Source: Burkholderiaceae bacterium
GTDB lineage: Bacteria > Pseudomonadota > Gammaproteobacteria > Burkholderiales > Burkholderiaceae_D
NCBI GenBank assembly: GCA_030157545.1
Contig: JAOAUN010000025.1
Coordinates: forward strand, 1 to 64,000
Reading direction: 5' to 3'
DNA length: 64,000 bases
The notes below the pieces were generated by a model. That model ran no database searches. It saw only the letters and a list, made by a program, of their open reading frames with translations, and was not told where the DNA came from. Shown piece after piece: positions 43,346 through 51,942 of this stretch (position 1 is its first letter; each line of letters opens with the position of its first letter). A program made the position numbers and the translations under genes.

Positions 43346-45178
43346 TCAATGGCGTTCTTTAAACCAAACGTCCAATTCTTCGACCAACAAAGGTTTGCAA
43401 AAAACATAGCCCTGAATTTCATCACAGCCATGTGCGTATAAAAATTCACGCTGGTATGGAGTTTCGACACCCTCTGCAATGACACGCAATTTGAGATTGT
43501 GAGCAAGCTGTATAAACGTACGCACAATGATCTTATTGTCTTCTCTATCTGCTAGTTCTTGTATAAAGCTCTGATGAATTTTCAGGCAATCCAGCGGCAA
43601 GCGCTTGATAAATGTAAAGCTCGAAAAGCCGGTGCCAAAATCATCGACAGCAATACCTACTCCCATTTTTCGCAACTTGTTCAAGACTCCGAGCGTGTGC
43701 TCAAGGTCGAACATCATTAATGTTTCTGTCAGCTCCAGTTCCAGACAGTCTGGCGCAAGTCCGGATTCGGCCAGTGCATCTTCAACGGTGCTGAATAATT
43801 CATATGCATCGAGCTGACGCACCGACAGGTTAACTGCAACACGCAGCTTCCCGAGGCCGGCTTTTTGCCATTGCGCGCACTGATTGCAGGCTTGTTTGAT
43901 GATCCATTTTCCAATCGAACCAATCAAGCCGCTTTCTTCTGCGATGCTAATAAACCGTGAAGGCGTCAACAGCCCCAGTTCCGGATGCTGCCACCGCAAC
44001 AACGCTTCAACGCCTTTGACCTGGCCGCTGTGCAAGTCCAGTTGTGGCTGGTATGCGAGGAATAATTCATTACGCTCAAGCACCTTGTAAAGCGCGCTTT
44101 CAATCTGACTGCGTTCCAGATGTTGCTGATTCATTTGTTGCGTGTAGAACTGGTATTGATTACGTCCGGACTCTTTGGCGCGATACATTGCAATATCGGC
44201 ATTCTCAATCAAGTTATCTGGCGTGGCGCCATCGTCCGGATATGTCGCTAGCCCAAGGCTGCAGCTAAGTTGCAAATGATGGCCATCTATTTCCATCGGC
44301 TCGTTAACTGCAGCCATGATGCGTTCAACCATGACGGCGTTGATACTGTCTTCGGGACCTGCACGCAGCACCAAAATGAATTCATCGCCGCCATAGCGTC
44401 CTATCGTGTCAGTCTTGCGCATGATAGCTTGCAAGCGAGTGGTCAGATTGATCAGCAGCTTGTCACCGACACGATGACCGTAATGGTCATTAATAAATTT
44501 GAAGCGGTCCAGATCCAGAAAAGCAACCCATACCGGGAATTGGTAGCGGTCAGCAAAATTCAAAGCTTCGCTCAGAATGCCGAGCAGCCGCATGCGGTTT
44601 GGTATGCCGGTTAAAGGGTCATGTGTGGCCTGATAGGCGAGTTGATGTTCAAGCTGCTTGCGGGAAGAAATGTCGCGCGCAATCATTTGCACAGCATTTT
44701 TACCGTTGTAAGTGAGCGATATGCGCTGGACAGCCACTTCAAAAGTGTTTCCGTCAAGCCTGACGGCGAGCTCTTCGCTCTCGCTGCACTGATGGTCGCC
44801 GTTGCGCAAGTGCTGCAATTCTTCTGCGACTCGTTGACTACATGTCGCGTCAGACAAAGAGAGGAGGCTTTTGCCTGTCAGGTAGTTAGTGTCAGAATCG
44901 CAAAATAGCTGGCGGGCAGCATGATTAGTGAAGACAATTTTTTCATCTATTTCGATCAGGATCGCGTCTGGTGACAGTTCGACGATCTGACGATAGCGTT
45001 CTTCGCTTTCGCGCAGGGCAATCGCGGCGCGCTCACGCTCAAGTGCCTGGTTGAAAAGCTCCAGGCTTTTTTGTTCGAGCAGTGCTTCTGCTTGTTCTCG
45101 CGCACTAATTTCGCGTGCAAGCCGACGAGCTTGAAGCTCTGCCTGCTTATTGTCCGGCATGTCAGCTGGCGATGACAT
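43346..45178 (-). CDS. PAS-GGDEF-EAL protein paired with H-NOX
   Basis: 610 residues, soluble. An N-terminal coiled coil (about 10-58) leads to a PAS domain (about 60-172), then GGDEF with intact RYGGDEF (263-267), and EAL with VEALLRW (391-393), VDDFGTGFSSF and AEGVET. Its first 17 bases overlap the end of the H-NOX gene, so the proteins are made together. In Shewanella and Legionella, H-NOX proteins bind partner diguanylate cyclase/phosphodiesterase proteins and change their activity when NO binds; the same is expected here. The coiled coil is a likely docking site. Confidence 0.93.
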   Translation of the reverse strand: MSSPADMPDNKQAELQARRLAREISAREQAEALLEQKSLELFNQALERERAAIALRESEERYRQIVELSPDAILIEIDEKIVFTNHAARQLFCDSDTNYLTGKSLLSLSDATCSQRVAEELQHLRNGDHQCSESEELAVRLDGNTFEVAVQRISLTYNGKNAVQMIARDISSRKQLEHQLAYQATHDPLTGIPNRMRLLGILSEALNFADRYQFPVWVAFLDLDRFKFINDHYGHRVGDKLLINLTTRLQAIMRKTDTIGRYGGDEFILVLRAGPEDSINAVMVERIMAAVNEPMEIDGHHLQLSCSLGLATYPDDGATPDNLIENADIAMYRAKESGRNQYQFYTQQMNQQHLERSQIESALYKVLERNELFLAYQPQLDLHSGQVKGVEALLRWQHPELGLLTPSRFISIAEESGLIGSIGKWIIKQACNQCAQWQKAGLGKLRVAVNLSVRQLDAYELFSTVEDALAESGLAPDCLELELTETLMMFDLEHTLGVLNKLRKMGVGIAVDDFGTGFSSFTFIKRLPLDCLKIHQSFIQELADREDNKIIVRTFIQLAHNLKLRVIAEGVETPYQREFLYAHGCDEIQGYVFCKPLLVEELDVWFKERH

Positions 45179-45722
45179 GCGCTTCTTTAGTCATAGTAAA
45201 GCGTGTATGGGCATCATTTCCTGCGGTGACGTCGTGGCGCTCAAGATGTATGGCTTCATTAAAATGTTCGATACATCCTTGCAGCATGCCTTCGGCAAAG
45301 TCGGCCAGCATATTTTTCGAGCGATATATGAAAAGCATGCAATCAGCATTGATCATTTCATGTGTGAACGATGGAAGCTCGGCATCGCTGTAGAGTTTGC
45401 GAACTTCTACATGAATATGATTGTCGAGCAAACGCAGCAATTCAAAAACCGTAGTGTACGGGGTGACGTACATGGCGTGAATATCGGTAAAGCGTTTGAA
45501 TAGATGGCGGCCAAATGTATTTAATAAAGCAGGCACCGGCACCTTGGAAATATTGGACAGTTCGTTGACGAGCGCAACCATCTCGTCAGTTGGATAAGTG
45601 CCGATACTTGTATAGGAGCCGTTGGATTTAATTCGGGATGCAGTGATGATGGAGTCGGCAGTCTCAATTGAAAACTTCGTTTCAACTAAGTTTATAAATT
45701 CACGAAAAATGATGCCCTTCAT
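45162..45722 (-). CDS. H-NOX haem nitric-oxide sensor
   Basis: 186 residues, typical length. MKGIIFREFINLVETKF is the family N-terminus. The proximal haem ligand is His104 (NHIHVEVRKLY) and the conserved Pro is in ELPSF. The haem-propionate motif YxSxR appears as Tyr133-Arg-Ser135-Lys-Asn137, so its Arg is replaced by Asn. The position of the oxygen-stabilising Tyr140 of the Thermoanaerobacter protein is Phe142, which predicts NO over oxygen binding. It lies upstream of and overlaps a GGDEF-EAL gene. NO-controlled cyclic-di-GMP signalling is the likely output. The 190-base upstream region is AT-rich and holds the promoter. Confidence 0.93.
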   Translation of the reverse strand: MKGIIFREFINLVETKFSIETADSIITASRIKSNGSYTSIGTYPTDEMVALVNELSNISKVPVPALLNTFGRHLFKRFTDIHAMYVTPYTTVFELLRLLDNHIHVEVRKLYSDAELPSFTHEMINADCMLFIYRSKNMLADFAEGMLQGCIEHFNEAIHLERHDVTAGNDAHTRFTMTKEAHVIAS

Positions 45723-45912
45723 GATTAAATTATGTACCTTATTTCATAATTAATTTCCACACGGCAATAATACTCGAATTTTTAAACTTGTGGTTGCAAT
45801 CACGGCTTTTGGTTGTATTTATGAATTGGCGAATGAATTCATGAATGAATGAAGTTATTTAAATATATAAAACATAACTATCAGTCCGAAAAAATATCAA
45901 AGATTTAATTTT

Positions 45913-46437
45913 TTATTTGGCCGTCGACGTTTTTTGAAAACAAGCCAGTGTCCGTTCCCAAAACACCTGGCCACTGCCGCCATAACGTGAAGGAAGCCGC
46001 AGCATGCGTTGATGCGTTGCGCCCAATGCTGCCAATTTGGCATCATTGATGAGCCCGAGTTTTTGCATCTCATTCAAGGCATAACAGTTAGCGGCTATTT
46101 CATCCAACTGATCTTCCTGCGCATGGCCGCATTCATGATAAAAAATGAAATCTGCCATGTGCGGGTCGCGCGCGATCATGTTTTTGAAAACGACACTGTC
46201 GAAAAACATCTCCGGCAAGCCTGCATTGTTAGGGCGAATAACTGCCGCTGCGCCACCAAGTGACGGATGTCGGTCACCGGCAGCACCATCGCCTACCCAG
46301 CTTTCCTTGACGACATGATGCCTGCCGTCGCGTTCAATCTCACACTGCACGACAGCGCCGTCGGAACGCTCGAAGGCTTGCACTGCCCCAGATGCAACAA
46401 GGACGGCAAGGAGCAGAACAGTCAGGCGCGCGCGCAT
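45913..46437 (-). CDS. Secreted protein with HExxH metal-site motif
   Basis: 174 residues with a signal peptide ending AVQA (about 21). FIFYHECGHAQ gives an HExxH motif (His101, Glu102, His105), followed by a possible third ligand in QLDEIAANCYA (Glu113). That arrangement is seen in gluzincin-type zinc peptidases, but I do not recognise the family. Four Cys (32, 103, 118, 169) could form disulfides. The gene begins 4 bases after the cytochrome c peroxidase stop, so they are co-transcribed. A periplasmic peptidase or an inactive metal-binding protein are the options. Confidence 0.7.
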   Translation of the reverse strand: MRARLTVLLLAVLVASGAVQAFERSDGAVVQCEIERDGRHHVVKESWVGDGAAGDRHPSLGGAAAVIRPNNAGLPEMFFDSVVFKNMIARDPHMADFIFYHECGHAQEDQLDEIAANCYALNEMQKLGLINDAKLAALGATHQRMLRLPSRYGGSGQVFWERTLACFQKTSTAK

Positions 46438-46441
46438 GGGA

Positions 46442-47509
46442 TCAATTCATGTAGGGAGAGACCGGCAGCGCCGGCACTGTCGCAAATTGCGCCGGCACTG
46501 TGCCACTCAAACTCTCTAAAAAGGCAACAATGAGCGCGACATCGGTGTCGCTGATCTTCTGGCCCAGCTGAAGGCGCGCCATCACGCGAACTGCATCATC
46601 GAGCTTGGCGACGGAGCCATCATGGAAGTAGGGCGGCGTCATGGCGACATTGCGCAGTTGCGGTACTTTGAATACATACATGTCTTCGTCTTTTTTGGTG
46701 TCGTGATAACGACCCTTGTCGCGGCCTTTGAGCAATTCCATTTCTTTGCTGCCAGTGGCTAGCCAGTAGTCCTCAGTGATACCGAATTTCTGGAAGCTCT
46801 GCCCACCAACCACGGTGCCGCTGTGGCAGCCAACGCAGCCCATGCTGATGAACTTGTCCATGCCAAGGCGTGCTTCCTTGCTGATGGCGCGGATGTCACC
46901 CTTGAGGTATTTGTCAAACGGCGCCGGCGTCAGCAGCGTGCGCTCGAATGCGCCGATCGCAACAGCCCAGTTTTCGGCCGTGACAGGCTCGGCTTCATTA
47001 GGAAAAGCCTGCTCGAATTTCTTGCTGTAGCCAAGAGTTTTGAGTTTGGCTTCGACATCGGCATAGCTGGCATTGCCATAGGCGAGCGGACTTAGCAGTG
47101 CTTTCATGGCCTGCTCTTCAACGCTGGTACGGTTGCCGCCGTAGTGCTGCGCAATCAAAAGCGGCGTGTTGAAAACAGTAGGCGCATTGCGCGGCAGCTT
47201 TGCTCCATGCACGCCGACCGATAGCGCGAGTGAATCAGCGCCATGATAAGAAGGGTTGTGGCATGCCGCACAACTGAGGCGGCCGTCAGACGAGACGCGG
47301 GTTTCGAAGAACAAGGACTTGCCGAGTTCGACGCGTGCTTTGGAATGCGGGTAGTCGTCAACGTGGACAGAATCGGGCAGGGCTTTGAAAAAAGTGCGGG
47401 CGCGCTCGAGTTGGGCTTTGTCGGTGTCTTCGGCGCTGACTATTGAAGCAATGGCAATGGTTACCAGTGCAGAAGCAGCGAAGAGAAGGCGGGTTTTTTT
47501 GATGATCAT
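46442..47509 (-). CDS. Di-haem cytochrome c peroxidase (CcpA/MauG family)
   Basis: 355 residues with a signal peptide (about 1-26, ending VSAED). Two c-type haem sites, CAACH (80-84) and CVGCH (225-229), define the bacterial di-haem peroxidase fold. The segment NVAMTPPYFHDGSV in the second half is also typical. It reduces hydrogen peroxide in the periplasm with electrons from small cytochromes. The partner gene downstream encodes an HExxH secreted protein. Some MauG-type relatives modify partner proteins instead of reducing peroxide. Confidence 0.93.
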   Translation of the reverse strand: MIIKKTRLLFAASALVTIAIASIVSAEDTDKAQLERARTFFKALPDSVHVDDYPHSKARVELGKSLFFETRVSSDGRLSCAACHNPSYHGADSLALSVGVHGAKLPRNAPTVFNTPLLIAQHYGGNRTSVEEQAMKALLSPLAYGNASYADVEAKLKTLGYSKKFEQAFPNEAEPVTAENWAVAIGAFERTLLTPAPFDKYLKGDIRAISKEARLGMDKFISMGCVGCHSGTVVGGQSFQKFGITEDYWLATGSKEMELLKGRDKGRYHDTKKDEDMYVFKVPQLRNVAMTPPYFHDGSVAKLDDAVRVMARLQLGQKISDTDVALIVAFLESLSGTVPAQFATVPALPVSPYMN

Positions 47510-47579
47510 GAAGGTCTCTGTGCAATATTATTATTTTATGGATTGTGCTTGAAAAATTTAATTTGTGCAGGTATTCGAA

Positions 47580-47610
47580 AATAGACGCAGGATCCCAGCG
47601 TCCTTGCTTA
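47580..47610. repeat. Partial copy of the palindromic intergenic repeat
   Basis: ATAGACGCAGGATCCCAGCG followed by TCCTTGC matches part of one repeat arm. It lies between the peroxidase and porin genes. Confidence 0.45.
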
Positions 47611-47624
47611 TGCCTGCCACGCCA

Positions 47625-48677
47625 TCAAAACCGCGTAAGCATCCCCGAATGCCAATGCCCGCCATTGGAATGCCGCTCTGTTCCCAGCTGTACATACAAG
47701 AAAGTCTGTTTCGACAAATTATGTTCGTAGCCGAATCCAATTTCCCGAATAGGCTGCTGCACGCCGAATTTGTTAAACACCATATCGCTTTTAACCAGCA
47801 CCATCTTCACTTCGCCTTGTGAGGTCGGCACCCTCAGCGACATAATCCAACCCAGGCGGTTGCCATCCTGCTTGGGCAGGGTCGCAGTCACTCCGTCTGC
47901 GTTCATATCGCGGGTGGCGTGCAAAAGCACACCTGCAAGTTTGAAGCTGCCAAAATCATAAAGCGAACCCAGTACCAGATTGTGGGCTTTCGGCCCCAGT
48001 TTGAATGTGCCGTCGCTGCCGGCACTGCGCGACGGTCGGTCCAGACCGGCATGCATGCCGAACGGACCGTTGTCATACGTTAGCAGCAGCTTGATTGCAT
48101 TATTGCCAGTGGGTGTGTCATTGAATCCGTACTGAAGTGTGCCGGTAAAACCATTTGCAGTCGGTGTCACCCATGTAATCGCATTTGAAATGCGAAACAG
48201 GCCGACACCAGCCTGCTGCGCCAGCAGAATTTTGTCCTGCACCAGACCGTCGTTGCTGAAAGGATCAACACGACTGGCAGCGCCATTAATGATGTCGCGT
48301 GTTCGACCGGCGCGCACTGAGCCGAAACTGCCATTGAAAGCAATATAGGCGTGGCGATCAAAATGATATGCGTGATTCTTGTCCAGCGTACCTTCGAGCC
48401 GCACCTCCACGCTGTTGCCGCCTGCTAGATCTTCGGTATTGGTGAAGCCAAGTCGGGACGTATAGTTCTGGCGTAGTTCGGTGCCATTGCCGTTGCCCCA
48501 GTTGTGGCGAATGTCCGGATTAGCTGAATTGGCAGCGATGTGACTGCCAAATCCGCCGACCACGCCTATGTCGAGCACCCCGTATACCGTGGTGCCTTCT
48601 GCAGCTAACAATGGGAGAGGCAAAGCCAGTTGTAAAAGCAGTAATGCGTATTTTTTAAATTTTGAATTTAATTTCAT
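47625..48677 (-). CDS. Gram-negative porin, Burkholderiales type
   Basis: 350 residues: a signal peptide ending LPLLAAEG, then VYGVLDIGVVGGFG, the standard first strand of beta-proteobacterial porins, mid-strands such as SFGSVRAGRTRDIING, and the terminal strand WHSGMLTRF with the final Phe. It forms a trimeric outer-membrane channel for small solutes. It lacks the N-terminal helical extension of the porin at 3534. It is divergent from the LysR-type gene at 49060, though a doubtful small gene lies between. Confidence 0.9.
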   Translation of the reverse strand: MKLNSKFKKYALLLLQLALPLPLLAAEGTTVYGVLDIGVVGGFGSHIAANSANPDIRHNWGNGNGTELRQNYTSRLGFTNTEDLAGGNSVEVRLEGTLDKNHAYHFDRHAYIAFNGSFGSVRAGRTRDIINGAASRVDPFSNDGLVQDKILLAQQAGVGLFRISNAITWVTPTANGFTGTLQYGFNDTPTGNNAIKLLLTYDNGPFGMHAGLDRPSRSAGSDGTFKLGPKAHNLVLGSLYDFGSFKLAGVLLHATRDMNADGVTATLPKQDGNRLGWIMSLRVPTSQGEVKMVLVKSDMVFNKFGVQQPIREIGFGYEHNLSKQTFLYVQLGTERHSNGGHWHSGMLTRF

Positions 48678-48802
48678 GACTTATGCATGGTAAAACGTTC
48701 ATTGTTAACATAGCATGCCTGGCCGCCTCTGCGTTTGGCTTTGTAAAACGCAGTGTCTGATGCAGTAGAATCCTGAAATCAATCGATGACATGGCGATAC
48801 CG

Positions 48803-49053
48803 ATGAACTGGTCCTTGAAAACTTTAGATCACTCGCACTATTATTCATGGCGCTGCCGCTGCACGCAGCGCCTTTCAGTGCGCAGTACGTCATCGGTAAA
48901 CAAGTCAAAGGCGGGCACTACGGCAAACTGCCAATCCTGACCCATCTGGACGTTGACACCAATGTCGCGCACACTACACAATTTCGTCGTTGCTACATAG
49001 ACAGCAAGTCACTACTGTCTGGCGACTTCGCACATTTACCGATTTTTGCTTGA
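48803..49053 (+). pseudogene. Possible small secreted protein, frameshifted
   Basis: From ATG 48803 the frame reads MNWSLKTL and then leaves the conserved-looking track. In the next frame the sequence continues RSLALLFMALPLHAAPF, which together would be a good signal peptide, followed by about 58 residues to a stop at 49051-49053. The open part begins at ATG 48847 if no frameshift is assumed, but then lacks a signal. I do not recognise the product. A one-base error or a decayed gene are equally likely. The rest of 48678-49059 must hold promoters for the porin and LysR genes. Confidence 0.3.
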
Positions 49054-49059
49054 GAACTC

Positions 49060-49959
49060 ATGGCAGCGCATTTCGATCTCCCAGATATAAAACTCTTCGT
49101 CAATATTGCCGAAGCCAACAGCTTGACCCGCGGCGCAGAGCGTTCCCACATGTCGCTACCAGCGGCATCGATACGTATCAAAAACCTGGAAGAGGGCCTC
49201 GGCATCAAGCTCTTGTACCGCACCAGCCAAGGTGTGACGCTCACTCCACCGGGTCAGGCTTTTATGCACCACGCACGGCTGGTGTTGCAGCAACTGACCG
49301 ACCTGCGCGGCGACCTGGCCGAGTATGTGAAGGGTGCCAAGGGACATGTGCGCATTTTCGCCAACACTACCGCCATCGCAGAGTTCTTGCCGGCCGTGCT
49401 CCCGAAGTTTTTGGCGAGCCATCCTGATGTGAACGTCGACCTTAAAGAGCGTCTGTCGAATGACATCGTAAGGGCCGTGTCGGAAGGCAAAGTCGATATC
49501 GGCATCGTCGCCGGCAATGTACGCACCGAAGGACTTGAAGTGCTGCCTTACATGGAAGACCGGCTGGTGCTGGTCACGCCGAAATCTCATCCATTGGCCG
49601 AACGCGGTCATATCGGTTTCCAGGAAGCGCTGTCCTATGATTTTGTGGGCATGCTGGAGGCGAGCGCAATTCATGCGTTTTTGGCGCAGGCTGCCAGTGA
49701 CTTGCGCTTGCCGATCAAGATCCGTATTCAAGTCGGTAACTTTGAAGCGGCATGCCGTATGATCGAAGCCAACGTGGGCCTGGGTGTGCTGCCTTTTTCA
49801 GCAGCGAGCCGGCATGCCAGGAGCATGGGCATACGGATTGTCGAGATCGATGACGAGTGGGCCGTACGGAAGCTGCAGATTTGTGTGAGGAGTTTGCAAG
49901 GCTTGCCGGTGTTTGCTCGGGAATTGATAGAATTGTTGGTGGGGGATGTGAAAGTTTAA
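49060..49959 (+). CDS. LysR-type transcription regulator
   Basis: 299 residues. The N-terminal winged helix-turn-helix reads DLPDIKLFVNIAEANSLTRG, AERSHMSLPAASIRIKNLEE, then LLYRTSQGVTLTPPGQ. The C-terminal substrate-binding domain starts at about residue 93 (GHVRIFANTTAIAEFLP). LysR regulators often control divergent genes, and the porin at 47625-48677 is oriented that way, so it is a candidate target. The inducer is unknown. Length and motifs are normal. Confidence 0.92.
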   Translation: MAAHFDLPDIKLFVNIAEANSLTRGAERSHMSLPAASIRIKNLEEGLGIKLLYRTSQGVTLTPPGQAFMHHARLVLQQLTDLRGDLAEYVKGAKGHVRIFANTTAIAEFLPAVLPKFLASHPDVNVDLKERLSNDIVRAVSEGKVDIGIVAGNVRTEGLEVLPYMEDRLVLVTPKSHPLAERGHIGFQEALSYDFVGMLEASAIHAFLAQAASDLRLPIKIRIQVGNFEAACRMIEANVGLGVLPFSAASRHARSMGIRIVEIDDEWAVRKLQICVRSLQGLPVFARELIELLVGDVKV

Positions 49960-50295
49960 GGGTGTCGTTTCACGCCTGTATCTGATTGTCAGAAAGGCGG
50001 ACAATACATTTCAATCACTTGCGAGCATTTGGAAATGCTCATCCAGCATGCCAAAAATTGGTTCGGCGCTTTTGTGTTCAGACAGAACCCGGGCCCTTAA
50101 CCACCATTGCAGAGATAGTTAAGCTACTGACTACAATTCGCAGCCGGGAAAAATGTCGGCAGGGTTTGATGGCTTCTTAGCAGGGTCTATGTCAAACGCA
50201 ATTGAACTCAGAAATGCAGACGTAATAAAACAACCGGCCAAGTAACTCGCTCCCCTACCATTGCTCGTTCTAATCTAGCGTGCGGGTGCCGGCAA
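49960..50295. other. Intergenic region before the polysaccharide export genes
   Basis: 336 bases without a convincing gene. It contains a strong hairpin (50023-50040) and a smaller inverted repeat ATTGTC/GACAAT (49985-50005). A stretch near 50060-50100 has GTTC/GAAC pairs that look tRNA-like but do not fold into a tRNA. It should carry the promoter of the export operon. Confidence 0.4.
50023..50040 (+). terminator. Hairpin downstream of the LysR gene
   Basis: GAGCATTT-GG-AAATGCTC is a perfect 8-base-pair inverted repeat with a minimal loop, 64 bases after the LysR-type stop. No T-tract follows, so if it terminates transcription it would not be a classic intrinsic terminator. Confidence 0.3.
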
Positions 50296-51099
50296 GTGGT
50301 CGTGAAAGTAAAGAATCCCCAATTCAGTTTGTTTGTTTCCGAGTTAATCGGCATTCGCCATGTTCTGTCTCAACTCATCTTCCAGCAACTGATCCTGCGT
50401 TACCGTCGAACAGCTTTGGGTTATTTATGGACGCTCATCAACCCACTGCTGATGATGTCTGTCATGGCCCTCGTATTCTCCACACTTTTTAATGCAGAAT
50501 TAAAGTCGTTTTCCGTGTTTTTGTTTGCCGGAATGATTCCCTGGAATTTTTTCAATGCAGTCGTAACGCAGTCCGGTGCATCATTCATTAACAACGAAGG
50601 GCTTATCAAAAAAATCTACCTTCCCAAAGTAATTTTCCCCTTAAGTATTGCATTCGCACTGCTAATCGACAGTGTGCTTTCCTTTTTGGTGTTGTTTGTC
50701 ATCATCCAGATGCTCGGCGGTTCATTTTCAGCAGCGACCATATTTTTACCGGTCGCATTCTTGCTGCTGTTTTTCTTTGCCCTCGGAATTGGACTCACCG
50801 TTTCTATCGTGACGGTATTCTTTCGTGATCTGCAGCACGTCATCCTTATTCTCATGCAAGGCCTGTTTTTTTTGACCCCCATCCTCTACAAGCATGATGC
50901 GGTGGTGGGTAAGGTCGGTTTTCTAATCGGTATGAATCCGGTTGTGCCATTCATTGAACTTTTTAGAGTGCCTTTGACACAAGCGAGCTTGCCATCATCG
51001 GCTGTCATCTTGCAGTCACTGATTATTTCGTTCATCGCTTTAGCGAGTGGCTTGTATATCTTTCTACTTTTTGAGAAGAAAATTGTCTTCCGACTGTGA
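50296..51099 (+). CDS. ABC-2 type polysaccharide export permease (Wzm/KpsM-like)
   Basis: 267 residues with six hydrophobic helices. Starts at GTG 50296 or GTG 50302. The segments LILRYRRTALGYLWTLINPL, FAGMIPWNFFNAVV and GLFFLTPILY are typical of O-antigen and capsule export permeases. It forms the inner-membrane channel for an undecaprenol-linked glycan or related polymer. The ATPase gene follows after 6 bases. Downstream glycosyltransferase and methyltransferase genes support a surface-polysaccharide locus. Confidence 0.92.
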   Translation: MVVKVKNPQFSLFVSELIGIRHVLSQLIFQQLILRYRRTALGYLWTLINPLLMMSVMALVFSTLFNAELKSFSVFLFAGMIPWNFFNAVVTQSGASFINNEGLIKKIYLPKVIFPLSIAFALLIDSVLSFLVLFVIIQMLGGSFSAATIFLPVAFLLLFFFALGIGLTVSIVTVFFRDLQHVILILMQGLFFLTPILYKHDAVVGKVGFLIGMNPVVPFIELFRVPLTQASLPSSAVILQSLIISFIALASGLYIFLLFEKKIVFRL

Positions 51100-51105
51100 A
51101 CAACT

Positions 51106-51867
51106 ATGTCCAGTATTCACATAAAAAATATCTCGATTAAATTCCGCATTTATCATGACTGTTCTCCATCGCTTAAAGATTATTTCGCTAATCTTTTGAA
51201 GCGAAGAAAGCAGGCGCCTTTCTCCGACTTCTGGGCAGTCAACGATGTATCAATTGAAATAAGAGCGGGAGACCGCATCGGCATCGTCGGCCATAACGGT
51301 GCCGGCAAGAGCACCTTATTAAAAGCTCTTTGCCGTGTTTACGCATCGACAGAAGGCAGTATTGCCATCAACGGCCGCATCGCTCCCTTGCTGGAAATAG
51401 GTGCAGGCTTTCATCCGGAATTCACCGGCAGGGAAAATATCTATCTCAACGGTTCCATCCTTGGCTACAGCAAGCAGCAAATCAGACTAATCGAACCGGA
51501 AGTCATTGCCTTTGCAGAAATGGAAGAATTTATCGACACACCAGTGAAGTACTACTCTACCGGCATGTATATGCGACTGGCTTTTTCACTAGCCACTGCC
51601 GTACATCCGGATATATTGGTGCTGGACGAAATATTCGCCGGCGGAGATGCCGCTTTCCTTGTGAAAGCCAAGGCAAGAATGAACGCCATGATCGATAAAG
51701 CCGATATCGTGATCATGGTCTCGCATGATCATCAACTGATCAGGTCATTGTGCAATCGAGTGATCTGGATGGACCATGGCAAGCTTATCGCCGATGGCGC
51801 ACCGGACGACATTGTCGACAGCTATCTCGCTGGTAGAAAAAATACAACGATTTCTGCTGCTACATAG
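51106..51867 (+). CDS. ABC polysaccharide export ATPase (Wzt-like, short form)
   Basis: 253 residues. Walker A GHNGAGKST, the family segment GRIAPLLEIGAGFHPEFTGR, signature region YYSTGMYMRLAFSLA and Walker B ILVLDEIFAGGD are all present. It lacks the C-terminal carbohydrate-binding domain of long Wzt proteins, so substrate choice would not rely on a terminal modification read by this subunit. It energises the permease encoded just upstream. Confidence 0.93.
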   Translation: MSSIHIKNISIKFRIYHDCSPSLKDYFANLLKRRKQAPFSDFWAVNDVSIEIRAGDRIGIVGHNGAGKSTLLKALCRVYASTEGSIAINGRIAPLLEIGAGFHPEFTGRENIYLNGSILGYSKQQIRLIEPEVIAFAEMEEFIDTPVKYYSTGMYMRLAFSLATAVHPDILVLDEIFAGGDAAFLVKAKARMNAMIDKADIVIMVSHDHQLIRSLCNRVIWMDHGKLIADGAPDDIVDSYLAGRKNTTISAAT

Positions 51868-51942
51868 CCATAAAAAATTATTGCCCGTTGTTTGCAGCAA
51901 GGTGTTTTGAAGACGTTCTTCATATGTCTTCACACTGCCGCA

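Noticed and set aside
50060..50100. tRNA-like stretch with GTTC and GAAC pairs
   Set aside because: No acceptor stem or anticodon arm can be formed in the correct spacing.
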